In this document: piece by piece, positions 54,501 through 64,000 of the stretch
How positions within the stretch are numbered: position 1 is the stretch's first letter
How the letters are laid out: each line of letters opens with the position of its first letter
Source of the DNA: Bedellia somnulentella
Taxonomy: Eukaryota; Arthropoda; Insecta; Lepidoptera; Bedelliidae
Reading direction: 5' to 3'
Length of the DNA: 64,000 bases
Assembly (NCBI GenBank): GCA_963576735.1
Contig: OY755183.1
Location: forward strand, 12,605,213-12,669,212
Made by a program: the position numbers and the translations under genes
Notes under the pieces: generated by a model
The model's database searches: none
Seen by the model: the letters and a program-made list of their open reading frames with translations, nothing else
What the model was told of the DNA's origin: nothing

Positions 54501-57457
54501 TTACGGTCCACGAAAGGTTCGTGAAGTACCTTGTAAAACCTCCCGTGCAGCTCCTTCTCTTTCCATACGGACTCCCGATCAGAGGTGCTAAGTACCTCCG
54601 GGGTTCGCCAATCCTGTGAGGCCAACGATAAGGGAGTCAGTCCTTTATCACTAGCGACCACCTCTCCCCGAATACTATCATCCGTCATCGTCAAAAAATA
54701 GTTTCTGAGGTTGCATACCTCGCGGTTGTGCATGATTTGGCACTCAAGAGGCCTCGACCACCACACTTCCGCGGGATATACAATCTCATAACCGACGACC
54801 TCGGATGATGCATTCGATGAGAGGTCATCATCGTGCGGACTCGTCTGTCCAGAGCGTCGAGTTCAGTCTGAGTCCATCTGAGCACTCCAAATGTGTACAT
54901 CAGTACAGGCATGACCCAGGAGTTAATGGCTCGGATCTTATTAACGCCTGACAAGTAGCTATTAAGCACACTTTTCAGGCGCTCATAAAACTCCTCGCAA
55001 ACACCCTGTTTCACGTCTGCCACCTTCACACCGATGGTTTGTGACATGCCCAGATACCGGTATGTTTCAGCCTCGGAGAGTGCCCTCAAATGATTGGTGC
55101 CGACATCGACACCATCAGAGTGCACGACATGCCCCTTCTCAACATGGATGACCGCACACTTATCGACCCCGAGCTCCATCTTGACGGAACCACTGAAATC
55201 GTTAGTGATCGTCAGTAGCTCCGCCAATCTGTCAGCCGTGGGGGCGTAAAGCTTCAGGTCATCCATGTAAAGGAGATGAGGCAAGCGTGGTCCGCCTCTC
55301 CGAAACTGAAAGCCCGTCCCCGAATTCTCCAAGAGTGTACTTAGAGGATTCAGGGCCAAGCAAAACCAAACTGGACTCAGGCAATCGCCCTGGAAAATCC
55401 CTCGCCTTATATCAATTTGGTCATCCGCGTCCGTCATCCGCTGACCGTCTAAACTCAGGATCGTTCTCCAGCACCCCATACACTGCCCGAGGAAGTGTCG
55501 AACTGTACTATCAATTTTGTACAGCTCGAGGACCCTCATGAGCCATGTATGAGGTACCGAATCGAACGCCTTCCTGTAGTCTATCCAGCCAGCGGAGAAG
55601 TTCCGACGGTTGCGTTTGACCAGTTGGCCTACGACCGCGTCGATGAGGAGCAGCTCCTTGCTACCGCGACTACCGCCCCTACATCCGTTCTGAGCTCCAG
55701 AGATCACATTGTTATCAACAATGTGTTGAGTAATGTTGGAGCTCAGAACGGATGTCAAGGTCTTGTAAATTGTACAAAGACAAGTAATGGGGCGGTATTG
55801 TGATGGATCCGCGGTAGCATCGCTCTTTGGAGCTAAATGAGTGACCCCAGTAGTTAAGAAGTTCGGGAGCGTCCTACTCTCGAGGGCGCTTTGGAACTGA
55901 CGGGCGAGAGTAGCGTGACAGCGCGTGAACCCCTTCAACCAGTAATGGTGCAATCCGTCCGGCCCCGGACTTTTCCAGTTCGGAGCCTTACGGATCGCAG
56001 CCACCACATCCTCCTCGGATATGTTGACGGGGTTCATGGGCGCTATGGGCTCGCACGCTCCCTCGACCGCCTCGAACCATCGGCCCTCTTCGTGATCAAC
56101 AGGCAGCGACCAAAGCCCACGCCAAAAGGCAACTACGTCGGCTTTTTCCGGTCGCTGACCCGTCGAAACCACATCGGGACGCTCCAAAGTTCTGTAGAAC
56201 TTCTTCTGGTCACTCATGAAGAGACGATTCTGTTGGTACCTCTTTACCCTTTCAGAATATCGCCTAATTCGCTTACCCCAAGCAGCGATCTTCTGCTTCA
56301 GATCATCGATGCGCTCCACCAGTCTACAGGCAAACTCCGGTGAGTTGTCAAAGACATTCTCACCAGGGAATGCCTCCCTGACGAAGCGCACCACCCTCGG
56401 CCTATTGTTGCCTGATTATTATTATTCCTTTTTCTATCTTGCATACTACGACATCTTTCAAACCTACTCGTTCACGGATCACAGTATTTCTCACTCTATC
56501 ACACAGCTTTACATTACATATACTTCTGAGGGATCTCATTTCCACTGCGTTAACTCTACTTTCATGCTTCTTCTACCATGCCCAACATTCACTACCATAC
56601 ATCAGCGTGGGAACCAGAACAGCATTTTATTTTATTAGAAGCTAATCTATAATCTAGTGCATTCATGCATGTTATACTCAGGGCTGTACATCACAACCAT
56701 AAAAGATAGACGTATGCTGTTGAGAGATATTTTTTAGACAATTTTATGTGGAATATTTCCGTAATACACCATTTCTACGCAGCATTATAAAACGGTTAAG
56801 GCTGCACAAGCACACGTGACGGAAACTTAAAAAAAGGAGTAACTTCTCCCGTTTTTCAAAATTTCCCTTGACTACTCTGCTGAAAAGTATACTTTAACCT
56901 GCCCAGGAGTATGAAAAATAAATGTACCAAGTTAAGTTAAAATCTATCGAGTAGTTTTTATTTCCATAAGGAACATACAAACCGACAGACAGACACATTT
57001 TTGGCATCAGTATCGATCACTAATCACCCCCTGATCGTTATTTTGAAAATTTAATTAATGTACAGAATTGACCTCTCTACAGATTATAAGTATAGATAAA
57101 CTCGTATCTCCTGCATGAAAATATTTTTATTTAGAATAAAATCTTTACTGATACTTTTTGAACGATGAAGGGTGGTTTCTCAGTGAGCTATCAATTTTTT
57201 TTATAAATATTTCCTCCAGTACTATTTTTGTGTAAATTCTATGTTATTTTTTCAGGAAAGATATCGAGCGAAACCGGCAAAGAATTTCCGAGATCAACCA
57301 TTTTGTTGATCACCAAAAAGAATCTTGGTTAGATATGCAACTCAACCACAGCGATACGAATGATAATCGTGATATTGAAGATCAGCTAACTACTGAGGGT
57401 GTTAATATTAAAATTGATATTAATTCACCAGCACTAACAGAGATAGAAAATAAATAA
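45511..57457 (+). CDS. DRC3: DRC3 / LRRC48, nexin-dynein regulatory complex subunit 3
   Basis: Nine plus-strand exons: 45511-45598, 47520-47887, 48820-48992, 49348-49557, 49776-49916, 50418-50619, 52390-52575, 52681-52820 and 57256-57457 (TAA). All junctions are AG/GT with matching phases; the total is 1710 nt, or 569 residues, against about 523 in human DRC3. The start ATG opens a conserved N-terminus (LEPAVIDNEL). Residues 30-155 hold GEAGKLFAQEG and four leucine-rich repeats (LTKLSLANNLIEKIENL, LIELNLSFNNIVKIENM, LEVLSLCHNKIENLGNM, LIIFSISDNLI). The LRR cap includes VEGNPCCQD and VTYLDYKFV. From about residue 210 the chain is charged and helical (coiled coil). Two near-cognate choices were settled by phase: the donor after residue 279 and the acceptor at 50418. 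The protein is an axonemal subunit linking doublet microtubules and regulating dynein, so in an insect it is likely testis or sensory-cilium expressed. Introns are rich in repeats. Confidence 0.95.
45715..45950 (-). repeat. Repeat family A, partial copy
   Basis: CGTTCACGCTGTATATCCCC, ACTTCTGAACATCAGGTGAC, GGTGTTCAGAGTACCCACG, CACGTGATAGGGAGCAGGCC and CACGTGACGATGTTTTCC. The tRNA-like head is missing. It lies in DRC3 intron 1. Confidence 0.75.
46000..46160 (-). repeat. Repeat family B, diverged copy
   Basis: TTTCCCATGGTTGCCATACG, AGGCGACTAAAGGTAAAGG and GCTCAGGTAACCC keep the family order but are heavily changed. Confidence 0.4.
46388..46886. mobile_element. About 0.5-kb nonautonomous DNA transposon in DRC3 intron 1
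   Basis: The left end AGCGGCCAGTACACAATGG and the inverse of the right end AGCGTCCAGTACACAATGG form imperfect terminal repeats. Inside each end are several GGCCCA/CAATGG/ATCGTGG words, so subterminal repeats are dense. Open frames here are by-products of this GC-rich repetition. No clear target duplication was found. Confidence 0.65.
47945..48160 (+). repeat. Repeat family B copy
   Basis: ACATATACTCATGACC, AAAATGGGTAGCCAGAGCTT, GATGGGTCTCCAACCGCATC and CACCTCTTACGACACCC. It lies in DRC3 intron 2, facing the copy at 48540. Confidence 0.75.
48540..48760 (-). repeat. Repeat family B copy
   Basis: ATAGCACTACTCCATTTCTG, CGTAAGAGGCGACTAAGGG, GGGCGATGCGTCTAGAGACC, CAACTTCCAAAATTGGCTG and CTCCGGCTACCCC. 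It ends 60 bp before DRC3 exon 3. Confidence 0.8.
50010..50265 (+). repeat. Repeat family B copy
   Basis: ACATACATGCATACACATAC, AATAGCCAGAGTCTCGGA, GTGATGGGTCTTCAGG, CACATCGCCCAACAGCC, TTACCCTTAGTCGCC and GTGCTATTCTAAGCCG. It lies in DRC3 intron 5 and contains a few insertions. Confidence 0.7.
50798..51323. mobile_element. Foldback element with 161-bp arms in DRC3 intron 6
   Basis: 50798-50958 and 51163-51323 are near-exact reverse complements over 161 bp. The outer end is AAATTAATAGTTTAAAAAAC and the inner end is GCGTGGGGCGCTGGA. The 204-bp loop is not related to other repeats here. The AT-rich edges hide any target duplication. It has no coding capacity. Confidence 0.85.
51525..51625. repeat. 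RTE-like LINE fragment
   Basis: ACCCGGCTGGCCCCCGTGG, CTCACGGAAGAGACCCGTGC and CCAGCAGTGGGACGTTATGG form the well-known end of RTE-type LINE derivatives (the PVLSSGTL-type reading). Confidence 0.55.
51640..52010 (+). repeat. Tandem repeat of about 130 bp, three units
   Basis: ATCTTCCGGCTCCATCATCA occurs near 51666 and 51939 and, with one change, near 51819. AACAAGTCCAAACACGGCT occurs near 51766 and 51885, and GGTTCATTACAAGACC or a variant near 51742 and 51862. The units are 120-150 bp with insertions. An open plus-strand frame through them lacks any domain and is not a gene. Confidence 0.7.
52110..52360 (+). mobile_element. RTE-like LINE 3' end with microsatellite tail
   Basis: Reads WWIDDLVKDAEGRWIWDRSL, then GGGGGGG, then a (GAT)n tail at 52341-52360. 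This is the terminal peptide and tail of an RTE-type LINE, 30 bp upstream of DRC3 exon 7. Confidence 0.65.
52975..53277 (-). mobile_element. RTE-like LINE, left piece of an interrupted copy
   Basis: Antisense of an RTE-type LINE end: CTCACGCCCATTATTCCC, ACGAGGCCGTCCTCTAC and CATCCTCTCTATGTGCCC, whose minus-strand reading gives FGHIERMDE-like peptides. It breaks at ATTCCTTTTTCTAT (53264-53277), which is repeated at 56424-56437 where the copy resumes. Confidence 0.75.
53278..53655 (-). repeat. Repeat family C, one unit plus a partial second
   Basis: TTTTGTTCATGAAAACCTCA occurs at 53289 and 53600, a 311-bp period. The minus-oriented tRNA-like core lies at 53361-53432. The second unit stops after AATAAAGAATAAATAA and is followed by an ATCT/ATT-rich junction and the R4-like element. 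Confidence 0.8.
53783..54766 (-). pseudogene. Dong/R4-like ORF, 3' part: Cys/His knuckle and restriction-like endonuclease
   Basis: Continues the preceding frame after a shift at about 54745. It contains CRACGRPGESLRHVISGC (a CCHC knuckle), then PDIVVW and VFLVDVTIPHD, the PD-(D/E)xK-type endonuclease of the R2/R4 superfamily, and a C-terminus with LGLIPTSL-type sequence and NLRRLDF. The remaining frame is intact, so one mutation accounts for the break and the element is fairly young. Confidence 0.85.
54691..56394 (-). pseudogene. Dong/R4-like ORF, 5' part: reverse transcriptase
   Basis: 567 codons. A basic linker with KKFYRTLE is followed by NWKSPGPDGLHHYWLKGF, LAPKSDATADPSQYRPITC, GWIDYRKAFDSVPHTWL, RRGIFQGDCLSPVWF, the YMDDLKLYA catalytic box, TYRYLGMSQT and NSWVMPVLMYTFGVLRW. 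This order and the PxxC/NPxS features are those of the R4 clade. The N-terminal zinc-finger region normally ahead of the RT is short or missing. The frame is lost near 54745, just after KCGGRGLL. Confidence 0.85.
56424..56645 (-). mobile_element. RTE-like LINE, right piece of the interrupted copy
   Basis: Resumes at the repeated ATTCCTTTTTCTAT and runs through CACGGATCACAGTATTTCTC, ACTGCGTTAACTCTAC and CATACATCAGCGTGGG, antisense to the RTE-type ORF (reading YGSECW-like sequence). Joined to 52975-53277 it forms one older LINE fragment. Confidence 0.7.
56646..57110. repeat. Diverged dispersed repeat
   Basis: ATCTATCGAGTAGTTTTTAT, AAACCGACAGACAGACAC and ATTGACCTCTCTACAGATTA form part of a lepidopteran interspersed repeat with a GACA-rich segment. 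Its class was not determined. Confidence 0.35.
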
Positions 57458-57675
57458 TTTTACATCTTATCTAGGAAATACATTAACTATGTCCAACTTA
57501 GCTTAGCAAAACAGATGCCTGCAAGAGCCTTTATGATTAGTGATTCTCAAACAAACAAAAAAACTTTAAACACTAAAAAAACTTTTCTGTTGGTTTATCA
57601 TTTTTGTAAATACGGATTACAATAATATATAAAGTGCTCTATATAATTTATTTTATAATAATAACTTTGCTGAAC

Positions 57676-57681
57676 AATAAA
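57676..57681 (+). promoter_or_regulatory. Likely DRC3 polyadenylation signal
   Basis: AATAAA 218 bases after the DRC3 stop, followed by T-rich sequence. Another AATAAA-like hexamer lies later (57823), so alternative ends are possible. Confidence 0.5.
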
Positions 57682-57689
57682 GTTCTTGA

Positions 57690-58665
57690 GAAGATTATAT
57701 TCTTCATATTTTACTTTTTTAAACAACAAAATATCATAATCAAACTTTTGTAAACGTATATATTTTTGGATTTTTCATAATAAATTTAGTTTTGAGAGTC
57801 ATATTATATGATCTTGACGACAATAAATACAAGTTTTATATTGAATTTTTGACACAAGGTCTTTATTATTATTTTTACATATAAAGGTACGTTTCTCATT
57901 TATTGTGTCCTAGACAGTAATTTTATGTAACTTTAAGTTTTAAGATTTCTAGGTTTAAAAAAGTTTACTTGTACCTCACCTCACTCTTACTTGTTAGCGA
58001 GAGGTTATTTTGTCCTTATATTTGTATTCAGTTCTCATTCATGAGGTAACAAAAATATTTTATTTATTAGATCAAATAACATAATTTGTACAGAATAAAA
58101 CCTTAAAAACTCATCCTCTTGTTTTACCGTTTTAACAGTCATTCTTACAGACCCACCCTTTTATAAAACACTATATTTTTATCCGCGTGGAGTTTTACTC
58201 GTCTTAAGGTATGATTTTTGATAATGCCATACTTTTCCTCCCTTTAAACCCTTACTTCTCTAAAAATATACAAACTAATTTTCTGAATTTTACCATTAAT
58301 GGTATTACCACTGTATGGTGTGTCAATTTGTCAAAAATAACGTAGGTATATTTAACGACATCATGTTCGATTGGTATTAATAGTTTTTTCTGGGTTAATA
58401 TTAACAATACACAATAGTACTTATTTTTAAGGTTTTGTAAATAATCTCGGCTAAATTCACGTTGTTGTTATCAAACAGACGGGCTAAGGCACCAGGAAAC
58501 TTTCATCCCTTATTTATCTCCATGTTGGTTGGAATGTCAAATGGCTTTTAAGAAGTTTTATCGTTTTATCTTTAATGGCTACTTTCCGCACACGCTTTCA
58601 ATCATCATTTCAACCTCTTTAAACTATCTTTCAGCAACTAAATAAGGCTTATGTCCTTTACTAAG
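57690..58665. other. Intergenic, nothing recognised
   Basis: AT-rich sequence downstream of DRC3 with no splice-bounded frame or recognised repeat. Confidence 0.4.
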
Positions 58666-58669
58666 GTCC

Positions 58670-58795
58670 AGTCAGTCTGTCTGTATCATTATCTAAGCAA
58701 CTGAGCCGATTTCGAGTCATAAAACTTAGCAGACAGGACAGACTGACAGATAAAGTTACTTTCGCATTTATAATATTAGTTTTATATTTTAATTT
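58670..58795 (-). mobile_element. Short lepidopteran repeat, TAATATTATAAATGCG type
   Basis: Read on the minus strand it starts ACTAATATTATAAATGCG, AAAGTAACTTTATCTGTCAG and ends in GATACAGACAGACTGACTGG. It is related to the element start at 20364 but in its GACA-rich form. Confidence 0.5.
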
Positions 58796-59439
58796 TGGTG
58801 GTCAGATTCATCGTGCGTGGCGTGGCGTGACACAAACCTCTGTTAAACTAATAGTTGTCTAGATCTACAGAAATCCTCCCCTACCATGTCGCCTGTTTTG
58901 GAAGAAATTTTGTCTCTTACACCTACACAAATAATCTTAAATGATAATCGATAGCACTTACCTATTTTTATTTATTTTACCTTCAAGTACCGACGTGTGG
59001 TCTGACAGACACCAAGGTAGTCCGGAAACTTACAAGTGCCAAAGAAGCGTATACCCTCGTGCTTTTATCTACCCCTCGGTCAGTCGCTAGGTAGGGTCCA
59101 TGGAGAGTGGAGATGTCGGCGCGTGCGATTTAGATGAGTTATAGCTTTTATAAGATCGCGAGTGGTCTGTTGGACAACTCGTCTGTACTTATGTTACTTT
59201 ATGTTAATGATTTGAATCGGATTTTCTTGTTTTTTTTTTTCTTTTATTGTCAGTTCATTGTAAATATAGATAAGCCAACTACTTCATTCATGAAACGGAC
59301 AACTACTACCACAAAAAGTGTTTCTCTTACTAAAAAAATATGCACAACTAAGCCTCAAAATAACTAGCACACAGAAGTTTTAGAAGAATGGATTTATAAA
59401 GGCAAATCCGACTGTGATGATATTGACCCGACTTTTGTT

Positions 59440-59545
59440 ATGTTGAAGAGACATCTGTCCTTCAAAACTGAAGCGTAAAACAGCTTACAAATGTTATTCA
59501 TGTGATAGACATAGCAGCAAACCTGTATGCAAAGAGTGTTTGTGA
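59440..59545 (+). pseudogene. piggyBac-like transposase remnant (C-terminal Cys-rich domain)
   Basis: From about 59446 one frame reads CPSKLKRKTAYKCYSCDR, then KPVCKECL and a TGA. The CPSK..RKT.YKC..C pattern is the C-terminal cysteine-rich domain of piggyBac transposases. Stops cut the frame just upstream, and no DDD catalytic core is visible nearby. Either a decayed transposon or, less likely, one exon of a derived gene. Confidence 0.5.
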
Positions 59546-59549
59546 AGTT

Positions 59550-60385
59550 TGATAGTTCCTACAATTTGGTCCCATGTGATTTACAGGAAAACAGTTGATT
59601 ATATGTATAAGTTTTTGTTATTTGTTGATTTGGTTATTAATCTACAAGAAAAAACTTAATTTAAAAAAAAATGATTACTAAGACTTCATTAGGTAAAAGT
59701 TTTTTTTCTGGATAAAGAATTAGGGTTTCTTTAAAGTTGTTAATTATAAGTAATAAATGTTTAAACTTTTGTCTATTATTTCATTTATATAATAACTCCA
59801 AAGTAACTTTTACATTTCAATAATATAAAAAAAAACATTAATATACTTTGACTATGAACACTATAGACAGAGCGATGTTACGTCATCCATTTTAAAAAGA
59901 GAAGCCCTTATTTAAGTTCTTATATGTTAAAAAGAGACACAAATATTTATTGTCATCTCTATCGCGTAACCCGTTTTGTTGATGTCACACTTTTAAATTG
60001 TGACAAACAAAGCGTCGACTTGTGAGCGATTTTGGTTTTCTTTTGATTTTGAGAAAGATTTTATTCATTTGTATATTGTGTAAGCTTATAATAATGAGTG
60101 TGCTATGATTGGCTATTATACTGTATAATTTATACTATTTATAATTGATAAACTGTATAGTTTTATTGTGTAATCATATTATTTACCTATTTAATAAGTA
60201 TTAGTGGTGTCGTGTATGAATAATGAGATACTAGTTTGACTTTACTTCAAAACAGCTCACGCTGATTAAAATAATGATTGTAATTAAATCCATAATTTTG
60301 GTAAATACTCATTTCTAAAATGTTATTATTTATTTATAAATGAGTTATAATAATGATTGTGTGGATTTGAGTGGAGTATTATTGA
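59550..60385. other. Intergenic, nothing recognised
   Basis: AT-rich sequence; no gene or repeat recognised. Confidence 0.35.
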
Positions 60386-60388
60386 TGA

Positions 60389-60420
60389 GACTGTCAGTTG
60401 ATTTAAATCAACTGACAGTC
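60389..60420. repeat. 32-bp perfect palindrome
   Basis: GACTGTCAGTTGATTT is immediately followed by its exact reverse complement with no spacer. The sequence after it (AACTGACTTAAGG) adds another partial arm. Confidence 0.9.
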
Positions 60421-60424
60421 AACT

Positions 60425-63400
60425 GACTTAAGGTTAGGTAAGGTATAAATATACGATCTCTGTTTTTGCGGGGGCAATTGTCAGTAGTCCGTTGTATCGG
60501 CAAGTGGTTGTGAAAGATGAAATTATACGAAGTGTACCGCTATTTTGGGTTTTATTTCAAAACCTCCACACTCCCTGAAGTTGACCCTACAACTCAGAAG
60601 TGAGGATAGGCGAAAAATATCACGTTTTTCGTACTGCGCCTACGTAAGTACCCTGTTCTTTTTTTTTGTGTTTGCGTAATTAGAATCCTTGGTATGGTGA
60701 AATTGCCTTCTTCTTTATAAAATAGCATCCATAAACAGTCGTAAATAATAAAGTCTATTTCAATTGAAGGCAAGAAAGTATTTTAAAAGAATTTTCATTT
60801 ATTCTCAAAAACATAGGGGCGATACATAAGAGTGTTAATCTGTTACATACTTGAGCCTGATATCTAGTCCTTTTTTTCCCGATAGCTCAGATTGTTTTTT
60901 TTTTCAAAGCTATTATCGAATCTCTGATTATCGAATAATATTGAAATGTTGGATCGATATACAGTATAGTGAATTTTCTAAAACATTTTTCGTTTATGAT
61001 TGTGAGTACACGTGCGAAAACAGTACACTTTGAAATTATGACATAGGGCAAAATACAACTTGTAATTATTTAACTATATAAACTCAATTAATGCTAGGTA
61101 GATTTACAAATTCTTAATGTAAGGTTTTACGAATGTGTTTAATTGTAGCTCAATCTAAAATAATAATAATAGAAAACGATTTGAATTTTCGGGTAATTTC
61201 AAAAAGTTTGTTATATTTGTGTCTCCGGACTGGGCGAACCTGTTGGGCAGATGCCGGAATTTTCACTTTGTCGCGGAGGCCTTATTGATGTAATGATATT
61301 GAAACCAATATTTAATATTTACATCAAATGGGGACTACTACTGATTTAATAAATTGAATATTCTGTTTCAAAAATTGATCATAGTTACAATTTGTGAATG
61401 TATTGTTCCTGTTTTGTATACATTTTATATTTTTTGCATTAATATTCAGTATTGCAAATTAATAAGATAGTGTATTTAAATATCAATAATAAAACTAAAT
61501 TCCATTACTTAAATTAAATAATATCAACAATATCAAAGATAAATTATTATAATTATGACCGCCTTGTTCACCTGGTCTGGCTGGAAAAGTCTTCTCATTT
61601 GTCAGTTCATTGCAGCGAACAAAAAAAAAAATATATACATACCAAGAAGGGTAATCCGAAGGATAAAAATGAAAAACAATGAAATAGCTCAAGTTCAGCT
61701 TTAGACCTGGAACTTGATAAATACTTAACTGACATCAAAGTAAATGGGGTAGCACTAAATTGCTGTGTAGAGGTTGTAAGTCACGCTCTATCATAAAACC
61801 TACTAAAGCCAGAGAGCTCAACTTTGATATGATAGTTCCAAAGGGTATACCTCTACTCAGGGCTATAGGTAGGGCTCTGATAAATCCCGTGAGCAGTACA
61901 ACTACAACGTAGAAGTTCAGAACGTAAAACGAACGATAAAGACGTACATCGGTGGAGACTATGTTTTATTTGTCATATAAACCAAATCAGCATCAAACAT
62001 TCAATACTTTTCTTCTGAAGTTTTCTTAAATCTTAAGTAATTTTTAGCCAAAATCTTTAGTAGCTTTGAGATATCTTAACCATAATAGATATGCTGGTGT
62101 ATAGGTGCATGGGTTGGTAGAGAGTGATAAACATCATAGCATAAACGTCAACAAGGGTATACCTCCTGCATACCTGTGAACCTCTCGCGGACACGATAGC
62201 TGCCTACAACGACTTAGGCATCAAGATGAACTGTCTGTGTGAATTATAATTGTCTTATTTTCGTTAATTCTGGTATTTAAGTCATAATCATTAGCACAGA
62301 ATCTAAATCCATTGCATATCCTTCGGGAAATATTAAATTTTTAGCCATTCATGTCCAAATTAAGACTATAATTATCACCATCTTATATGCTTTGCTTTGG
62401 ATCCGAAATAAAAGATTTCGATGCAAATATATTATAAAACAAATAATAACTTCTATCATCACAATATATCAATTACGATAAAGTGTACGATACGGGCTAA
62501 AATGTCAAATACGTGAATTTTTATAGGGCTAGTATAGAATCCGCCACACTAGGGTCACCCACTCACACTTATTTAAGCACACCGTGTATTATTTTTGGAT
62601 ATCGCTGTCATCTTTGTCTTGTCAATCTATATACATAAGTGAAGCACAATTAATATATAATCTTAACATTGTTTCTGTACTTTAAAAGTGCCGCTCATCA
62701 TAACTGTCAAGACTATAACTGTAGATTTTACCTCAAATCTTCGCCCTGCTTCCATTTGTTAAAAATATAATTAGAACCACGAGCAGGGGAAGGTAAAAAT
62801 AAATTAAAATGGTATAAATCAAAATTATGTAGATTTTACCATAGCTTAATATTTATTAGAGAAACAAACTGTACACAATATTTCAAGCAAGGATGACCTC
62901 TAAAGTTTCTACCAATAGTTATAGTATAGTATACTAATTTTGAAGTTGATATAGAAAATTGCAAATTAAAATAAGTATTTAAAACAAAATAATTGTACAT
63001 CGGCTATGATATGGATAGTTTATAGAGATGAATTCGTTTGAAGGCATCAGATTGTCATCCCCACCAGACCAAGCGAATATAACAAGATTTTAAAAACATG
63101 TACATGTATAATTAATTATGATATTATTATTATTAAGTATACCTAAATAAGATTCTTTGTCATATATGGTACTAATTTTGAAGTAGGTATATTTATATTT
63201 AAAAACTGGTAATAAACATCAAATACAAAAAGAAATATATATGTAAGATTGTATGATATATATGTAAGATAATATATAAAGTTATCCATATTGAGGGAAT
63301 AAAAGGGTAATTTATGTTACAAAAGTTTATTCAGTAATAAATTCAGATGGTGTAATTTAAACACAAAAGTAACAATAATCAATCAGAGAATAAATCGGAA

Positions 63401-64000
63401 ATCGCTCAGCGTAATAGTGTGCTATGCGCGCGATTTATTAATCTAGCAACTTAAGGTATCTGGTACGAAGTATATTGACTAGGTACAAGTCAGCATAGGT
63501 ACTAAGACCAAGAGTGGACGGACAGTTTTTCCGGGAGCAGAATGCTCTTGAGTCAAATCAGAAACGGGAAACTCCTTTCTATTGGCCATATGAGTTAGTT
63601 ATAGCAAATCCCCGTGCAACTATTATTTTCCAAGGAAATTATTATTTTCGGTACACAATCAATAAGAGCTTATTTAGAACTAGCTTACCATTATCATAAA
63701 GCTTACTAAATAAAAGTCAAGGTAGGAAAAATTAATAAACCCTGTACATTAAATTATCATGGTCAGGCATATATAAATTTAAAAAAAGAAAATTTTATAT
63801 TATTAAAAAAAAAAAAAAACCTAACTTAAAATCTAAAAACTTCTTCCAGTTCCTCTTATCGGGAAAGGGTACCTAAGATGCTGGAAGCGTTACCGCGTTG
63901 TATGGCAAGATAAGATACATATATTGATGGATAAAAGTACTTAAAATACATACTTTAACATAAATAAATTCATAATCTAAATAATTATATCATGAGAAAG
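60425..64000. other. Intergenic, no gene recognised
   Basis: About 3.6 kb of AT-rich DNA. I found no exon with a recognisable domain. GTAAGTACCC near 60644 could be a splice donor after a GC-richer stretch (60460-60640), but no frame is convincing. GGTATACCTC occurs near 61844 and 62155 with AGTACAAC-type sequence, hinting at an unclassified repeat between 61740 and 62230. A_n/T_n runs occur near 63805. Confidence 0.35.

Larger units (their letters stand above)
53656..56423 (-). mobile_element. Dong/R4-like non-LTR retrotransposon
   Basis: A nearly complete minus-strand LINE whose ORF is split in two by a frameshift (56394-54691 and 54766-53783). An ATT repeat (TAA on the other strand) lies at each border: CTATTATTATTGGG at about 53678 and GATTATTATTATT at about 56414. 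Dong elements are known to prefer TAA repeats, so both edges fit. The whole region 53278-56423 is bracketed by a 14-bp direct repeat, ATTCCTTTTTCTAT. Confidence 0.85.

Noticed and set aside
55287..56343. Plus-strand open frames opposite the Dong/R4-like RT
   Set aside because: They are shadows of the minus-strand coding frame, which has the catalytic motifs.
60460..60640. LTR or primer-binding region of an LTR retrotransposon
   Set aside because: The GC-richer stretch with a possible donor looked suggestive, but no second LTR, tRNA-complementary site or gag/pol frame was found.

Overview
The window is eukaryotic nuclear DNA, most likely from a moth or butterfly (Lepidoptera). The evidence is spliced insect-like genes with AT-rich introns, several dispersed short repeat families ending in (TATG)n or (GTTAT)n tails, a Dong/R4-type retrotransposon and many foldback MITEs. 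The species cannot be named from the sequence alone. There is one assembly gap (200 N, 13280-13479).

Five spliced genes account for the conserved coding sequence. From left to right: (1) an unrecognised plus-strand gene, last three exons, 917-3027, with a possible PP1-docking motif; (2) METTL22, a protein-lysine methyltransferase homologue, minus strand, 3305-10389 plus at least one more 5' exon; (3) the last two exons of protein disulfide isomerase (PDI), plus strand, 14722-16144, whose upstream exons are absent from the window and may lie in or beyond the gap; (4) TOM1 (VHS-GAT endosomal sorting adaptor), minus strand, 13 coding exons, 24920-43247, predicted 489 aa; (5) DRC3/LRRC48 (nexin-dynein regulatory complex subunit 3 of motile cilia and flagella), plus strand, nine coding exons, 45511-57457, predicted 569 aa. 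All listed exon junctions of TOM1 and DRC3 were checked for splice signals and reading phase and are consistent. TOM1 and DRC3 are divergent neighbours; PDI and TOM1 are convergent. The genes have unrelated functions, so this is ordinary gene order and not an operon.

Much of the remaining sequence is mobile or repetitive DNA. A degraded non-LTR element with a restriction-like endonuclease sits in a METTL22 intron. A Dong/R4-like element plus a tRNA-like repeat, bracketed by a 14-bp duplication, interrupts an older RTE-like LINE in the last DRC3 intron. Further RTE-like and Jockey/CR1-like LINE tails, three short repeat families (here called A, B and C) and about ten inverted-repeat elements are scattered throughout. 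Two MITE copies with long inverted repeats have perfect 8-bp target duplications.

The most unusual structure is a tandem array in TOM1 intron 7 (about 30431-32828). It has 19 units at exactly 119-bp spacing, each built from the two ends of TOM1 exon 7. Each typical unit keeps the real 5' splice site, has a plausible 3' splice site, and holds a 68-nt mini-exon that is open in the TOM1 frame with the same phases as exon 7. The second is repeat family C, a roughly 312-bp unit with a tRNA-like cloverleaf inside, found as head-to-tail and inverted dimers, one of which runs into the assembly gap. From 57.7 kb to the end I see no conserved gene apart from a piggyBac-derived fragment.
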